Source: Chitinophagaceae bacterium (GTDB lineage: Bacteria; Bacteroidota; Bacteroidia; Chitinophagales; Chitinophagaceae). From it: a stretch of DNA of 64,000 nt. Numbering within the stretch: the stretch's first letter is position 1; each line of letters begins with the position of its first letter. Made by a program: the position numbers and the translations under genes. Positions 1 to 7,768 of the stretch are shown piece after piece. Where the stretch lies: NCBI GenBank assembly GCA_016787085.1, contig JAEUVJ010000065.1, forward strand, positions 62,001 to 126,000. Direction: 5' to 3'. Below the pieces are notes generated by a model. It worked only from the letters and a program-made list of their open reading frames with translations. It did not search any database and had not been told where the DNA came from.

Positions 1-1
1 T

Positions 2-1606
2 GCTTTTTTGAGAACACTAGCAAAAGGGATAGCTAGATTTGAGAATTATGTTATGTCTCCAGCTAGTGCAGTTGAAGGAAATACTATTGCATATGGAGAC
101 GACGATGATGAAACAAGGCGAAGCTATATTACTCTTCAGCGGGCTTATGTTACAGAAAGAAAGCAAAAAAAGGTAGCAGGAAGTTTTGCTTTTGAGCTTA
201 ATGATACTTATGGCTTTCCAATTGACCTTACTGAATTAATGGCTAAAGAGAAAGGGTGGTATGTAGATATTGATGGATATAATCAAGAACTTCAAAAACA
301 AAAAGACCGCTCACGTGCTGCCACAGCAGTAGATACGGAAGACTGGGTCGTATTGAAAGAGGGTTCCAACAAATTTGTCGGTTACGATTCTTTGGAAGCA
401 AAGGCTGAAATTTTGAAATACAGAAAAGTAAAAGCCAAAGGCAAAGAAGCATACCAGTTTGTATTGGATACTACTCCTTTCTATGCCGAAAGTGGCGGAC
501 AGGCAGGTGATGTCGGTGTATTGCTGTTTGGTGATGAAGAAATAAATGTGCTGGACACCAAAAAGGACAATGACCTGATCATTCATTTCGCAGAAAAACT
601 GCCCTGGCAGGTGACGGGTACCGTCATAGCGAAAGTGAATGAGGATAAAAGAAAGAATACAGCCCTGCACCACTCCGCTACACATCTTTTGCACGCCGCA
701 TTAAGAAATGTGCTGGGCAGTCATGTGGCACAGAAGGGTTCATTGGTGAATGAAGAACGTCTGCGTTTCGACTTTTCCCATTTTGCTAAAGTAACGGATG
801 AGGAGATAGTGAAGATTGAAGCGATTGTGAATGAAAAGATCAGGGAGAATATTCCTGTTGTTATAAAAGAGATGCCAAAGGAAGAAGCCATGAAACTTGG
901 TGCTATGGCTTTATTTGGCGAAAAGTATGGTGATGTAGTAAGAGTAGTGATCATAGATCCGGGTTATTCTGTTGAATTATGTGGCGGTACGCATGTGGGA
1001 GCCACCGGGGAGCTGGGTCTGTTTAAGATCAGCAGCGAATCGGCCGTAGCAGCAGGTGTACGCCGGATGGAAGCGATTTGCGGTAAACAGGCAGAGGCCT
1101 ATATCAACGAACAGATCGGGTTGCTGAAATCGATCCGTGAATCGCTGAAGAATCCAAAGGATATACAGAAAGCTGTAGAAGCTCTTTCTGAGGAGAACAG
1201 TGAGCTGAAAAAGAAACTTGATCATGCGGAGAACAGGATGCTGGTAGGTGTACGCAATGAATTATTACAAAAGGATGAGATCATCAATAGTATCAACTTT
1301 GTCGGTGATATCGTAGAAGTAGGCAATGCGGATGCATTGAAGAAGCTTTGCTTTGACCTGAAGAATCACCTGCGTGATCATGTGGCAGTACTATGCGCCA
1401 ATATAGGCGGTAAGCCTTTTGTTGCAGTAGGCATTTCGGATACAGTAGCAACTGCAAGGAATTTAGATGCAGGCAAGATCATCAAGGAGCATATTGCACC
1501 CCTGATCAAAGGTGGCGGCGGCGGACAAAAGACACTGGCTACAGCCGGCGGACAGGACCCTTCACACCTGGATAAGGTGATCGAAAAAGTGAAGTCGCTG
1601 CTTTAA
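2..1606 (+). CDS. alaS: alanyl-tRNA synthetase, C-terminal part (5' end outside window)
   Basis: This gene charges tRNA-Ala with alanine and edits mischarged tRNA in the cytoplasm. The reading frame is open from base 2, so the N-terminal catalytic domain lies outside the window. Visible are the end of the tRNA-recognition region (motif DTYGFPIDLTEL near residue 70), the editing domain with the zinc ligands HSATH (about residue 222) and CGGTH (about residue 325), a coiled-coil stretch near residues 390-420, and the C-Ala domain with its GGGGGQ motif near residue 503. Two oddities: the first 300 bases are only 36% G+C (108 of 300 by hand count) against roughly 45% afterwards, and the segment between the FENYV and GSFAFEL motifs looks some 20 residues longer than usual and contains an acidic GDDDDE run. 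The identity is certain; the oddity is discussed as a finding. Confidence 0.97.
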   Translation, partial: AFLRTLAKGIARFENYVMSPASAVEGNTIAYGDDDDETRRSYITLQRAYVTERKQKKVAGSFAFELNDTYGFPIDLTELMAKEKGWYVDIDGYNQELQKQKDRSRAATAVDTEDWVVLKEGSNKFVGYDSLEAKAEILKYRKVKAKGKEAYQFVLDTTPFYAESGGQAGDVGVLLFGDEEINVLDTKKDNDLIIHFAEKLPWQVTGTVIAKVNEDKRKNTALHHSATHLLHAALRNVLGSHVAQKGSLVNEERLRFDFSHFAKVTDEEIVKIEAIVNEKIRENIPVVIKEMPKEEAMKLGAMALFGEKYGDVVRVVIIDPGYSVELCGGTHVGATGELGLFKISSESAVAAGVRRMEAICGKQAEAYINEQIGLLKSIRESLKNPKDIQKAVEALSEENSELKKKLDHAENRMLVGVRNELLQKDEIINSINFVGDIVEVGNADALKKLCFDLKNHLRDHVAVLCANIGGKPFVAVGISDTVATARNLDAGKIIKEHIAPLIKGGGGGQKTLATAGGQDPSHLDKVIEKVKSLL

Positions 1607-1758
1607 GAGAAATAAAATCCTTTGGGAGGCTTGGGTTCTTTGTTCTTTTCTTTTTTCCGGGGCCAGGGACGCCGCCTGGTTTCGAGGTACACCCACAGAC
1701 AGACAATGATTGCTATAACGCAAATAACTATAGCAGCTATAGCTAAGAAATTGACCAT
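1603..1758 (-). CDS. 51-residue single-pass membrane protein, unknown function
   Basis: A short open frame runs from ATG at 1758 to a TAA whose bases overlap the alaS stop codon, so the two genes converge tail to tail. The product has a strongly hydrophobic N-terminal segment (about residues 3-24, rich in Ile, Val and Ala) followed by a basic, proline- and lysine-rich tail ending in Phe-Tyr-Phe-Ser. That is the layout of a small inner-membrane protein with a cytoplasmic tail. The composition is far from random for such a short frame, and no competing gene occupies this gap. I do not recognise a family. No Shine-Dalgarno site is evident, which is normal in this phylum. It could still be a chance frame. 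Confidence 0.5.
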   Translation of the reverse strand: MVNFLAIAAIVICVIAIIVCLWVYLETRRRPWPRKKEKNKEPKPPKGFYFS

Positions 1759-1870
1759 AAGCAGGTGGGTGGAGGTAATTGCTTGTCCACTTCAAAAATG
1801 CGCATTTATTTGCTATTCCCAATAGCCGGAGGATTAGGAAAACTACTACATTGATCAATTATTTTCAGGT

Positions 1871-2398
1871 ATGGATGTAATAATTGAGACAGAGCGCCTG
1901 CTGCTGCGGACATTTACTATAAATGACGCTTCACTGATATATGAATTGAATATTGACCCGGAAGTAACCCGCTATACTCATGACCCGATCAGGGATATTG
2001 ATCATGCACAGGAGGTATTGGAAAAGACCATTCTGCCGCAGTATGCTTTGTATAACCATGGTCGCTGGGCCGTACATATTAGATCATCAATGCAGTTCGT
2101 CGGCTGGTGCGGATTGAAATACAGGTCTGAACTGAATGAGGTGGATCTTGGTTACCGCTTTCAAAGACAAGCATGGGGCAAAGGCTATGCAACCGAAGCA
2201 GCATATGCCTGTATCAAATATGGGTTTGAAAAGCTTGGACTTGACCGTATAGTAGGCCGGGCTGAGACAGGGAATGCAGGCTCGTGCAGGGTATTGGAGA
2301 AATGCGGTATGAAGTATATCGGAGACCAGGTGACAGAAGGCCACCCGGCGAGGACCTATGAACTGTATAATCCGTTTATCCCCGGATCAGGCCTTTGA
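1871..2398 (+). CDS. GNAT family N-acetyltransferase (RimJ/RimL-like)
   Basis: The 175-residue product fits the Acetyltransf_3 (RimJ/RimL-type) branch of GNAT enzymes, which move an acetyl group from acetyl-CoA to an amino group. The N-terminal IETERLLLRTFTINDASLIY is the usual opening of this family. The acetyl-CoA loop appears as GKGYATEAAYACIKYGF near residues 102-118, followed by the typical NAGSCRVLEKCGM segment near residues 136-148. Length is normal for the family. The substrate cannot be told: known members modify ribosomal proteins, antibiotics or small amines. It is preceded by the small convergent membrane-protein gene and followed by an unrelated secreted protein, so context gives no hint. 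Confidence 0.9.
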   Translation: MDVIIETERLLLRTFTINDASLIYELNIDPEVTRYTHDPIRDIDHAQEVLEKTILPQYALYNHGRWAVHIRSSMQFVGWCGLKYRSELNEVDLGYRFQRQAWGKGYATEAAYACIKYGFEKLGLDRIVGRAETGNAGSCRVLEKCGMKYIGDQVTEGHPARTYELYNPFIPGSGL

Positions 2399-2452
2399 AG
2401 GAGTTCAGGCATTTAACATTTCCGAAACATTTCGTATTCCCGAAAATGTCGT

Positions 2453-2460
2453 TATATTTG
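2453..2460 (+). promoter_or_regulatory. -7 promoter element TATATTTG
   Basis: An exact match to the Bacteroidota housekeeping -7 consensus TAnnTTTG, 42 bases before the start of the PDZ protein gene. This predicts a leader of roughly 35 nucleotides. An ATTTCG about 20 bases upstream is only a weak -33 candidate. Confidence 0.6.
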
Positions 2461-2502
2461 AACTACGAAAACAAACGTAGATACTTCTTAAATTAACACT
2501 GT

Positions 2503-3534
2503 ATGAAACAAATTGTCAGAAAACCCTTGCTCACTATCCTTGGAGCAGTGCTGATGGCACCTGCCGCTTTGCTGGCACAGCCGGGTGAAAAAGAAAAGCC
2601 AAAGGAAAAAGATAAAAAGGATTCCGAACAGATCATCATTACCCGTAAAGGCGGCAACAATGATAAGATAGTCGTGGAAGTGGTGGGTGATAAAGTGACG
2701 GTGAACGGGAAACCGATCGAAGAATACAAAGGAGATGATGTATCGGTGATGCGCCATAAGATCAAGGATGCTTATGCGCTGACAGAAGCCTTAGGGTCAG
2801 GTAACTGGTCTCATAGCGGGGATAACTTTAAACTGCTTACCGGTGACTCCAACCGGGCCATGCTGGGCGTAACCACAGAAAAATCAGATAAGGGCGTAGA
2901 GGTACAGGACATCACGAAAGAAAGTGGTGCTGCCAAGGCTGGATTGAAGGAAGGTGATATCATTACAAAGATCGGTGACAAGAAAATAGAAACGCCTGAT
3001 GAGCTTTCCAAAACGATCAGGTCACATAAACCCGGCGACAAAGTGGACATCACTTACCTGCGGGGTGGAAAAGAGGAGAAAGCAACGGCTGAATTAGGTA
3101 AGTTCAAAGGCACTACTGTGTTCTCTACCACACCGGGAGGTCAGTACAATTTCAATTTTGACGATATGGATTTTGATAAGATCATGCCTAAGATCCAGGC
3201 TATTCCAAGAGTTGGAACACCTTATGGAAATCAGAACTGGAGCTGGTCTGGTGGCAGCCCGAAGCTTGGTTTATCTGTTCAGGATACAGATGATGGCAAA
3301 GGCGTGAAAGTAATAGAGGTGGATGATGAAAGCAATGCGGCCAAAGCTGGTATCAAAGAAAATGATGTGATCACCGAGGTAGATGGCAAAGCCACTAACA
3401 GCGTGGATCAAATATCAAAGATCATCAGGGAGAATAAGGATAAAACTTCCATGATGATCAAATTGCAGCGGAGCGGAAAGACCCAGAATATTGAAGTGAA
3501 AATGCCCCGCAAGATCAAATCCGCAGATCTTTAA
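2503..3534 (+). CDS. secreted protein with two PDZ domains
   Basis: The 343-residue product starts with a signal peptide (about residues 1-25, ending in ALLAQ), then a lysine/glutamate-rich linker. Two PDZ domains follow, near residues 120-205 and 255-338, each with the AGLKEGD or AGIKEND pattern typical of HtrA-type PDZ modules (SGAAKAGLKEGDIITKI; SNAAKAGIKENDVITEV). No trypsin-like protease domain is present, so unlike HtrA/DegP it should bind peptide C-termini without cutting. A periplasmic adaptor or chaperone-like role is inference. The gene stands alone, with a good -7 element at 2453 and a strong terminator at 3561. Confidence 0.85.
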   Translation: MKQIVRKPLLTILGAVLMAPAALLAQPGEKEKPKEKDKKDSEQIIITRKGGNNDKIVVEVVGDKVTVNGKPIEEYKGDDVSVMRHKIKDAYALTEALGSGNWSHSGDNFKLLTGDSNRAMLGVTTEKSDKGVEVQDITKESGAAKAGLKEGDIITKIGDKKIETPDELSKTIRSHKPGDKVDITYLRGGKEEKATAELGKFKGTTVFSTTPGGQYNFNFDDMDFDKIMPKIQAIPRVGTPYGNQNWSWSGGSPKLGLSVQDTDDGKGVKVIEVDDESNAAKAGIKENDVITEVDGKATNSVDQISKIIRENKDKTSMMIKLQRSGKTQNIEVKMPRKIKSADL

Positions 3535-3560
3535 TACATATATCTCGTGTGCATGTAGTA

Positions 3561-3593
3561 CCCCGTCCCGCTTCAGGCAGGACGGGGTTTTTG
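3561..3593 (+). terminator. intrinsic terminator after PDZ gene
   Basis: Perfect 8-bp stem (CCCCGTCC/GGACGGGG) with an 11-base loop followed by TTTTTG, 26 bases after the stop of the PDZ gene. Confidence 0.9.
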
Positions 3594-3692
3594 TTTAAAA
3601 TCAGCCGCCGGGTGGCCGATGAGTATATCCCGCGATGAAAATCGCCATACAATTTTGGGAATCTTAATAAGTCGCTTTAGAGGTTTGGGGTG

Positions 3693-3700
3693 TATTTTTG
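3693..3700 (+). promoter_or_regulatory. -7 promoter element TATTTTTG before gatB
   Basis: Exact TAnnTTTG match ending 10 bases before the ATG at 3711. It decides the start: an in-frame GTG at 3690 lies upstream of this element and would not be transcribed, so translation should begin at 3711 from a leader of only a few bases. Confidence 0.6.
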
Positions 3701-3710
3701 CCAGCCAGTT

Positions 3711-5159
3711 ATGAGTGACCAGCATTCTTACGAAATTGTTGTCGGGCTTGAAGTACATGCACAGTTGCTGACGAAAAGTAAATTGTTCTGTGGCGACAGC
3801 ATTGCTTTTGGCGCTGCGCCCAATACACATATCAGCCCGATCACATTGGCGCACCCGGGCACGTTGCCAAAAATGAACAGGAACGCTATCGAATTTGCCG
3901 TGAAGATGGGCCTGGCCTGCCACTGTGAGATAGAGAAGAGCAATTATTTCGCCCGCAAAAACTATTTCTATCCCGATCTTCCCAAAGGATACCAGGTATC
4001 GCAGCATACTACGCCTATCTGTAAAGGGGGGTATGTGACAATCAAAACCGGGGAAGGTGAAAGGCAAATCCGGCTGAACCGTATTCATCTTGAAGAAGAT
4101 GCCGGCAAAAGTATTCATGATGCTGACCCGGATAATACCTGCGTGGATTATAACAGGGCCGGCACCCCCTTGATCGAGATCGTAACAGAGCCGGACCTGC
4201 GGAGCGCTGATGAGGCATTTGCTTATGTCAGCGAAATAAGGAAACTGGTACGCTACCTGGAAATATGCGATGGCAATATGGAGGAAGGCAGTCTTCGTTG
4301 CGATGCCAACATCTCCGTACGTAAAAAAGGAGAGACAAAGCTCGGAACGAAAGTGGAAGTGAAGAACCTTAACTCTATCCGAAATGTAAAAAGAGCCATT
4401 GAGTTTGAATCACGGCGGCTTATTGCATTATTGGAAAAAGGAGAAACGGTCATTCAGCAGACCCGGAGTTTTGATGCAGATAATGGTACCACTTTTGCGA
4501 TCCGCGATAAAGAAGATGCCGATGATTACCGCTATTTTGCCGATCCTGATCTTACTCCTTTTCATTTAGACAATGCGTTCATTGAAGCAATACGTTCTGC
4601 TATTCCTGCCTTGCCGGAGGAAAGAATAAAGGCATATACGAAAGAATATAAGCTGCCGGAGTATGATGCGCAGGTATTGACCGAGGAGAGAACGATGGCA
4701 GAGTATTTTGAGAAAGTGATAGCCCATACAGTCAACTACAAGGGAGCATCTAACTGGTTGCTGGGCCCGGTGAAGTCATGGATGAATGAGCAGGGAAAAG
4801 AGATCACTGATTTTCCTTTAGCTCCTGAGAAGATAGCAGCATTGATTGAATTGACAGATACTGGGAAAGTGAGTTTCTCCATAGCATCCACCCGGTTATT
4901 CTCGCAGTTGCTGAAAGACCCCTCGAAAGACCCGGCACAGATCGCAGCAGAGCAAAATCTTATTCAGCAGTCTGATTCTTCTTTCCTGGAACCGGTCATT
5001 GAAAAGGTACTGGAAAAATATGCGGATAAAGTGAAAGAGTACAAAAAGGGAAAGAAAGGTGTTTTGTCTTTGTTTGTGGGTGAAGTGATGAAACAATCCA
5101 AAGGCCAGGCCGACCCGAAAATGACCAATGAGCTATTACTGAAAAAACTGAATTCATAA
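3711..5159 (+). CDS. gatB: aspartyl/glutamyl-tRNA amidotransferase subunit B
   Basis: GatB is the kinase/amidotransferase subunit of the GatCAB complex, which turns Glu-tRNA-Gln and Asp-tRNA-Asn into the correct amide forms in the cytoplasm. From the chosen start (MSDQHSYEIVVGLEVHAQL) the protein is about 482 residues, the usual length. The signature GLEVHAQL, the catalytic cradle motifs (RKNYFYPDLPKGYQ; HLEEDAGKS; DYNRAGTPLIEIVTEPD) and the C-terminal helical/YqeY-like tail are all present. GatA and GatC are not in the window, so the complex is encoded at separate loci. The next gene starts 17 bases downstream and may share the transcript. Confidence 0.97.
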   Translation: MSDQHSYEIVVGLEVHAQLLTKSKLFCGDSIAFGAAPNTHISPITLAHPGTLPKMNRNAIEFAVKMGLACHCEIEKSNYFARKNYFYPDLPKGYQVSQHTTPICKGGYVTIKTGEGERQIRLNRIHLEEDAGKSIHDADPDNTCVDYNRAGTPLIEIVTEPDLRSADEAFAYVSEIRKLVRYLEICDGNMEEGSLRCDANISVRKKGETKLGTKVEVKNLNSIRNVKRAIEFESRRLIALLEKGETVIQQTRSFDADNGTTFAIRDKEDADDYRYFADPDLTPFHLDNAFIEAIRSAIPALPEERIKAYTKEYKLPEYDAQVLTEERTMAEYFEKVIAHTVNYKGASNWLLGPVKSWMNEQGKEITDFPLAPEKIAALIELTDTGKVSFSIASTRLFSQLLKDPSKDPAQIAAEQNLIQQSDSSFLEPVIEKVLEKYADKVKEYKKGKKGVLSLFVGEVMKQSKGQADPKMTNELLLKKLNS

Positions 5160-5176
5160 AACCTATACAATACAGT

Positions 5177-6364
5177 ATGCAGAAATGGATGTATGTGATG
5201 GTAGCAACAGCATTAGCTTCCTGTGCAGGGAAAGATGCCGAAAAAAAGTTTGAAGTAAGCGGTGTCATCAGCAATAGCACGGCCAAAATGGTGTACCTCG
5301 AAGAAGTAGCCGCCGGCAGCACGCAGGGTACTATCGTGGATTCATCATCCCTGGCAAAAGACGGGAAGTATAAACTGAGAACAGGTATCCGGGAATCACA
5401 GGTCTATAACCTGCGGCTTGACAGGAATATGTTCCCGGTAGCGGCTATGATCAATGATGTGCAAGCGATCTCGCTGAATGTAGAGCTGGATACGGGCGAC
5501 AACCAGTTTGCCAAAAGTTATGAAGTGAAAGGTTCGCCGGCCAGCCAGGCCATGAAAGATTTCATGTATGCATTCAATGATGACCTGCAAAAAATATACT
5601 GGCTGGTACGTGAGCAGGACAGTTTGCAGCGTTTGGGTGTGGCGGATAGCGTATGGGCGCCGTTAGCAGCGAGGCAAAAAGAGATCGCCGGCAGGGTAAA
5701 GGAATATTCCTTGTCTTCACTGGCAAAAGCGAACGACCCTGCATTGCTTCTTTTTGAACTGGGCTATTACCAGTCCACGGCTAATAACCAGCGTTTCGGG
5801 CTGCAGGGAATAGATATTGAAGAAGTAAGTGACATCGTGAACAAAGCGGTGGTACAATTTCCGGCGCATACCGGGCTAAAAGCGATAAAGGGAAGTATAG
5901 ACGGGCAACTGGCAGAAATGCTGAAGCCGAAAGAAACGAAATGGACAGGTAAGCAAGCGCCAGATTTTTCGTTGCCGGATGTAAATGGTAAACCCGTATC
6001 GCTGGGTTCTTTCAAAGGAAAATATGTGCTGGTGGATTTCTGGGCAAGCTGGTGCGGGCCCTGCCGTCAGGAAAACCCCAATGTAGTCAATGCATACAAC
6101 CAGTTTAAGCATAAAAATTTTACCGTGCTCGGTGTTTCACTCGACAGGCCGGGACAAAAAAATAAATGGCTGGAAGCGATCAAACAGGACAAACTTAGCT
6201 GGACACAGGTGAGTGACCTGCAGTACTGGAACAGCAGCGTGGTGCCCCTGTATCAATTTGGCGGCATACCGTACAATGTTCTGGTAGGCCCTGATGGGTT
6301 GGTAGTGGCAGAGGATCTGCGGGGAAGGAACCTGGTAAAGAAACTGGAGGAGTTGCTGAAGTAG
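5177..6364 (+). CDS. TlpA/AhpC-type thioredoxin-fold lipoprotein with DUF4369-like N-terminus
   Basis: The 395-residue product has a lipoprotein signal (Cys16 in ALASC), an N-terminal beta-rich part resembling DUF4369 (about residues 22-130), a helical linker, and a C-terminal thioredoxin fold (about residues 255-395). The thioredoxin fold carries the active site WASWCGPC near residues 289-296. Bacteroidota have many such periplasmic, membrane-anchored disulfide oxidoreductases, and most are probably reductases for cytochrome c maturation or extracytoplasmic thiols. Which partner it serves cannot be told. It lies 17 bases behind gatB, apparently by co-transcription only. A weak terminator follows at 6530. 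Confidence 0.9.
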   Translation: MQKWMYVMVATALASCAGKDAEKKFEVSGVISNSTAKMVYLEEVAAGSTQGTIVDSSSLAKDGKYKLRTGIRESQVYNLRLDRNMFPVAAMINDVQAISLNVELDTGDNQFAKSYEVKGSPASQAMKDFMYAFNDDLQKIYWLVREQDSLQRLGVADSVWAPLAARQKEIAGRVKEYSLSSLAKANDPALLLFELGYYQSTANNQRFGLQGIDIEEVSDIVNKAVVQFPAHTGLKAIKGSIDGQLAEMLKPKETKWTGKQAPDFSLPDVNGKPVSLGSFKGKYVLVDFWASWCGPCRQENPNVVNAYNQFKHKNFTVLGVSLDRPGQKNKWLEAIKQDKLSWTQVSDLQYWNSSVVPLYQFGGIPYNVLVGPDGLVVAEDLRGRNLVKKLEELLK

Positions 6365-6419
6365 AACTACGGCTGAGATAGCCTTCCGGCATTCCTTTTT
6401 CCTGAAATTACAGATCTTA

Positions 6420-6457
6420 CGGCTTTTGGCAAAGCCGATACTTCGTTACAAACGAAG
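6420..6457. repeat. two adjacent small hairpins, REP-like
   Basis: Two short perfect palindromes lie three bases apart: CGGCTTT/AAAGCCG (6420-6437) and CTTCGTT/AACGAAG (6441-6457). Neither has a T-run, so they are not ordinary terminators. They sit about 450 bases from the REP-associated transposase, which suggests a REP-like doublet; that link is inference. Confidence 0.4.
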
Positions 6458-6529
6458 CATAACAACCCTATAGTTTTTTATTTATTAAAGGCCAGAAGAC
6501 TACGGACAACTGAGCTTTTAACTTTAATG

Positions 6530-6551
6530 CTTCTTATTAAAAGAAGTTTTT
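6530..6551 (+). terminator. weak intrinsic terminator
   Basis: Stem CTTCTT/AAGAAG with a five-base loop followed by TTTTT. It would end transcription from gatB and the TlpA-like gene. Confidence 0.5.
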
Positions 6552-6586
6552 AATACCTTTTTTTATTATTTCATCTCTAAGCCAGA

Positions 6587-6862
6587 TTATATAAACGGTA
6601 TTAACAACAACACATATAGCAATAGAATAATAATACTGGTTGCAATAGAATACGATGGTGAATAGCTGCGCAATCTATGAATGAAATAAACATTAAATAA
6701 TACATGCAGTACTACAAAACAAGTGTATATCCCCAAGAATAAATTCCTTCTTGCATCATGGGAAGCCAATCCCAACGAAGTCCCAATAAAAAATAGAACT
6801 AGTATAGATATACAAAATATCTGGAGGTTTCTTAGCATTAAATTGAGAATGGCTTTTTTCAT
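6587..6862 (-). CDS. small membrane protein (91 residues), unknown function
   Basis: The product is almost entirely hydrophobic with three clear membrane segments (about residues 12-32, 42-64 and 72-90) separated by short polar loops such as ASHDARRN and HRLRSYSPS. There is no motif I recognise. The start MKKAILNLMLRN is followed directly by the first membrane helix. It is oriented with the transposase gene and lies 48 bases downstream of it. The surrounding bases are AT-rich compared with the window average. It may be a lineage-specific gene; a function is not assignable. Confidence 0.6.
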   Translation of the reverse strand: MKKAILNLMLRNLQIFCISILVLFFIGTSLGLASHDARRNLFLGIYTCFVVLHVLFNVYFIHRLRSYSPSYSIATSIIILLLYVLLLIPFI

Positions 6863-6910
6863 ATCAAACTTATTTAGTCCTTAAGTATTCTTTATTTCCC
6901 CGACGAGTTT

Positions 6911-6974
6911 TCACTTGGAACGCTTCGCAGCCGATGTCTCACAGCCTGGCCCGGTGGGAGGGGTGGACTCGGCG
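6911..6974 (-). repeat. left flanking repeat of the Y1 transposase
   Basis: Read on the minus strand this segment contains ACATCGGCTGCGAAGCGT preceded by GCCGAGT. The right flank, read on the plus strand, contains ACATCGCCTGTGAAGTGT preceded by GGCGAGT. The two are therefore imperfect inverted copies, with 15 of 18 bases shared in the core. This copy overlaps the 3' end of the transposase gene. Confidence 0.55.
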
Positions 6975-7567
6975 TCAATATATAATTGTTTCGTCAAATC
7001 AATATCATCCAACTCCAGGAAGTTCATTACCGGATAAGCTCCCCGTTCACCGGTAATATAAAATCTGGCTGAACTATGTTCGTAATCCGCAGGTGTAACT
7101 GCAAGGCTCCATTTACCCCGGCACGGGTTGTCATGCATATAGTCCAGCTTTTGCCGCCTGTACTTATGGGTACGGCATTCTTTCCAGTCAAATGAGTCTT
7201 CCCATACTTCATGTTTTTTATTTCGCTCCCTGTCTTTAGCCTCTACTCTAAGGTTCAACTGGTGTAATGGTTTAACGTTTCCCTGCGCTTCTAAACGGTT
7301 AATGATTTCATAGGCTATGAATCGTTTTCCATTACCCACTATTGTATTGATTGATTGACCGGTATTCCTAAAACCGATCAAGGCATGTACATGATTGGGC
7401 ATGATAACATAGCCTGTTATGTAATGCCCTTTCTTTTTTAAATGATTAAACCAGTTATAAACAAGATCATAACTATTTGTTAGCTCTATCAGCGGTATCC
7501 ATTGACAGCCGGTGAACGTAATAAAATACACCCCTTCAGGTTCTGTTATTTTCCTTTTAACAGACAT
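6911..7567 (-). CDS. REP-associated tyrosine transposase (Y1/HUH, IS200-like fold)
   Basis: The 218-residue product belongs to the Y1 transposase family of single-strand DNA nucleases. It shows the HUH metal-binding motif as MPNHVHALI (about residues 56-64), the N-terminal EGVYFITFTGCQWIPLI strand region, and a candidate catalytic tyrosine in KRFIAYEIINRL (about residues 85-96). Members of this REP-associated (RAYT) group are usually single-copy domesticated transposases acting on short palindromic repeats. The encoded C-terminus (TGPGCETSAAKRSK) falls inside a repeat related in inverted orientation to one just upstream of the gene. The gene therefore appears bracketed by its own recognition elements. 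Confidence 0.88.
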   Translation of the reverse strand: MSVKRKITEPEGVYFITFTGCQWIPLIELTNSYDLVYNWFNHLKKKGHYITGYVIMPNHVHALIGFRNTGQSINTIVGNGKRFIAYEIINRLEAQGNVKPLHQLNLRVEAKDRERNKKHEVWEDSFDWKECRTHKYRRQKLDYMHDNPCRGKWSLAVTPADYEHSSARFYITGERGAYPVMNFLELDDIDLTKQLYIDAESTPPTGPGCETSAAKRSK

Positions 7568-7600
7568 GATACAATTTACAACTTTCCGGTGTAGTGGGTA

Positions 7601-7665
7601 CGGCGAGTGCCACAGCCCGGCCGCACAAGATCATCTGACACATCGCCTGTGAAGTGTACGGTAAG
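7601..7665 (+). repeat. right flanking repeat of the Y1 transposase
   Basis: Inverted partner of the repeat at 6911-6974: GGCGAGT at 7602, then ACATCGCCTGTGAAGTGT at 7639-7656. It sits just upstream of the transposase start. A GTAG tetranucleotide, often found at REP hairpins, occurs at 7591. Confidence 0.55.
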
Positions 7666-7708
7666 TTTAGCAAGGGAACAGCGCTGCGAAATAATAGATG
7701 CTATTAAG

Positions 7709-7761
7709 CAAAGCAATAAAAAAAAGGAGATCATATTGATCTCCTTTTTTTTATTGCTTTG
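7709..7761 (-). terminator. perfect 25-bp hairpin terminator of the first SusC/SusD operon
   Basis: The arms 7709-7733 and 7737-7761 are perfect inverted repeats around a three-base loop (TAT). The core GGAGATCA/TGATCTCC is flanked by eight A and eight T, so it can act as a terminator in both directions. It begins 8 bases past the SusD stop. Confidence 0.92.
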
Positions 7762-7768
7762 AAAACTA

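Noticed and set aside
1622..1825. Plus-strand open frame of 67 codons downstream of alaS
   Set aside because: The opposite strand of the same stretch encodes a much more protein-like small membrane protein, so this frame is taken as its shadow.
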